A stretch of 6,996 nucleotides of DNA, from contig JBKEEF010000007.1 of NCBI GenBank assembly GCA_047975765.1, positions 1 to 6,996 on the forward strand, read 5' to 3'. The position numbers and the translations under genes are program-made. Within the stretch, counting starts at the first letter, position 1. Each line of letters starts with the position of its first letter. This document shows positions 6,168 to 6,996 of the stretch, in pieces. The notes beneath the pieces are model-generated. The model saw only the letters and a list, made by a program, of their open reading frames with translations, ran no database searches and was not told the origin of the DNA. This stretch comes from JAQWBS01 sp047975765. Lineage in GTDB: Bacteria > Pseudomonadota > Alphaproteobacteria > RF32 > CAG-239.

Positions 6168-6529
6168 TTCCATCCCTTTTGAGTCATTTGATAAGCCTCA
6201 ACACAAACATAAATTACAACAGCTTTACAACTTGAAATACCAGATTGTTTCCATAGTTTCATCAAAATCGATGTGGCTTCACGGCGTGAAAATTTATCTT
6301 TATTCTCACACATAAAGTCATGAAAAGCAGATGCCATTATTCCGCGTTTTAAATCATTATGAGTGAATAAAAAAGTTGTAAACCAGGGCACGGAAACACC
6401 ATCAAAAACAAAACCCTTAGGAACTGTCACATCTCTAAAGGTCAAGTTTTTCATTGTCACATAGTGTTTTTCATCGTAAACAGCTATATCTAGATTGTTT
6501 AAGCTTGGATATGAAATTAGTTTTCCCAT
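6164..6529 (-). CDS. DUF1353 family phage protein
   Basis: Small protein of unknown biochemical function, common beside endolysin, holin and spanin genes in phages and prophages of Proteobacteria. The 121 residues show the family landmarks VPKGFVFDGVSVPW (36-49) and AFHDFM (68-73), followed by a helical C-terminus. The HD-containing helix is suggestive, but I know of no demonstrated activity. The start at 6529 overlaps the end of the DUF4376-like gene by 13 nt and uses GGAG 8 nt upstream. Its TGA stop overlaps the Rz start (ATGA). That shows TGA terminates here and argues against a recoded TGA in this genome. No membrane segment or signal peptide is evident. Family assignment is by motif memory without a search. 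Confidence 0.8.
   Translation of the reverse strand: MGKLISYPSLNNLDIAVYDEKHYVTMKNLTFRDVTVPKGFVFDGVSVPWFTTFLFTHNDLKRGIMASAFHDFMCENKDKFSRREATSILMKLWKQSGISSCKAVVIYVCVEAYQMTQKGWK
6174..6178 (-). promoter_or_regulatory. Ribosome binding site that decides the Rz start
   Basis: AAGGG inside the last codons of the DUF1353 gene, 6 nt before ATG 6167 and immediately adjacent to ATG 6173. The spacing selects 6167, producing the ATGA stop/start overlap. Confidence 0.65.
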
Positions 6530-6960
6530 TTCACTTTCTCCACATCCTCACTTGTAACCGCATTATTCAAAACTTCCTCCAATGTCCACTTTTTTTGATA
6601 TACAGCCAAACCATAAGCAATGATTTCTTTTTTCAAAGTCTCTGCTTGCTCTTTGGTTAAGTCATGAAACTCATTGTCATAATCTCTGAAACGAACAGGG
6701 AACATATCAACATAGAGCAAGCTTTCAATATCATCTTTTGAGGTTCTTGTTGCATCAATCTCAAACCCAAGAGATGAGGTTGTATGCCCATTTTCTTGTT
6801 CCAAACTGAAGCATTTTTTGATTTCTGTTAATTTTGCAGATTTTGCTTGAGCTAAGAGAAAATCACTAACTTCATCTTCAGTCATTTTAACCCAATTAGA
6901 ATTAACATCACTTTGATCATCAAAGATTGTTCCATTTTCATCTTTATAAAAATTTTTCAT
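6517..6960 (-). CDS. DUF4376-like phage tail-fibre-region protein
   Basis: A 147-residue protein of unknown function. DUF4376 proteins usually lie at or near phage tail-fibre genes, sometimes as the tail-fibre C-terminus. Visible pattern: an N-terminal segment with NWVKMTEDEVSDFL (22-35), then the DUF4376-like region from about 41: LGFEIDATRTSKDDIESLL (64-82), a beta-rich VRFRDYDNEFHDLT (89-102), and the closing helix YQKKWTLEEVLNNAVTSEDV (121-140). The ATG at 6960 is preceded by AAGGAG (6967-6972) at 6 nt spacing, which fixes the start. An upstream TTG in the same frame would lie before that site and is unlikely. It is the first gene of the visible phage-type cluster, and the rest of the operon lies beyond the right edge. 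Soluble, with no signal peptide. Confidence 0.72.
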   Translation of the reverse strand: MKNFYKDENGTIFDDQSDVNSNWVKMTEDEVSDFLLAQAKSAKLTEIKKCFSLEQENGHTTSSLGFEIDATRTSKDDIESLLYVDMFPVRFRDYDNEFHDLTKEQAETLKKEIIAYGLAVYQKKWTLEEVLNNAVTSEDVEKVKWEN

Positions 6961-6996
6961 TATTTTCTCCTTAATAAACAACCATTCTAAAAGCCC

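Overview
This AT-rich window has every recognisable gene on the minus strand, so transcription runs from right (position 6996) to left (position 1). The gene set suggests a diderm bacterium, most likely an AT-rich, host- or gut-associated alphaproteobacterium. The evidence for that is a membrane-anchored M23 peptidase with a basic cytoplasmic tail next to a bactofilin, an FtsB with the alphaproteobacterial GERGLL...LLDERVRTVL pattern, an alphaproteobacterial-type SmpB, and an autotransporter-like surface protein. This taxonomic placement is inferred from protein style alone.

Right end (about 5740-6960): a compact phage-type cluster. It holds a DUF4376-like protein, a DUF1353 protein, an inner-membrane spanin (Rz) and an outer-membrane lipoprotein spanin (Rz1), and closes with a hairpin terminator. 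The genes are translationally coupled: a 13-nt overlap, then an ATGA overlap, then a 68-nt out-of-frame overlap. The Rz1 gene is only 58 codons long and is easy to miss, but it has a strong Shine-Dalgarno site and a clear lipobox. This looks like the edge of a prophage or a phage-derived lysis module. Holin and endolysin would have to lie outside the window.

Middle (about 2896-5631): housekeeping and envelope genes. An FtsB/DivIC-type divisome protein is followed by a two-gene operon of an M23 peptidase and a bactofilin (14-nt gap), a strong intrinsic terminator, and then smpB. The peptidase and bactofilin probably form a cell-shape module in which a cytoplasmic bactofilin polymer positions a periplasmic peptidoglycan hydrolase. 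SmpB, with tmRNA, rescues stalled ribosomes.

Left end (1-2798): a large secreted surface protein that runs off the window edge. It has a signal peptide, a short N-terminal domain, about 22 tandem units carrying the GGA[I/L] and FxxN motifs known from chlamydial Pmp proteins, and then a segment resembling the autotransporter passenger-associated beta-strand repeat. The reading frame is broken twice. A GGA glycine codon has become TGA at 2433-2435, and one base is missing near 1539-1545. Both flanking frames are otherwise completely open, so inactivation is recent or the breaks are sequence errors.

The most rewarding points are the hidden overlapping Rz1 spanin, the Pmp-like repeat array outside Chlamydiae with its two lesions, and the long hairpin just upstream of that gene. 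I see no CRISPR array, rRNA, tRNA or insertion sequence. No gene-free stretch exceeds 300 bases.
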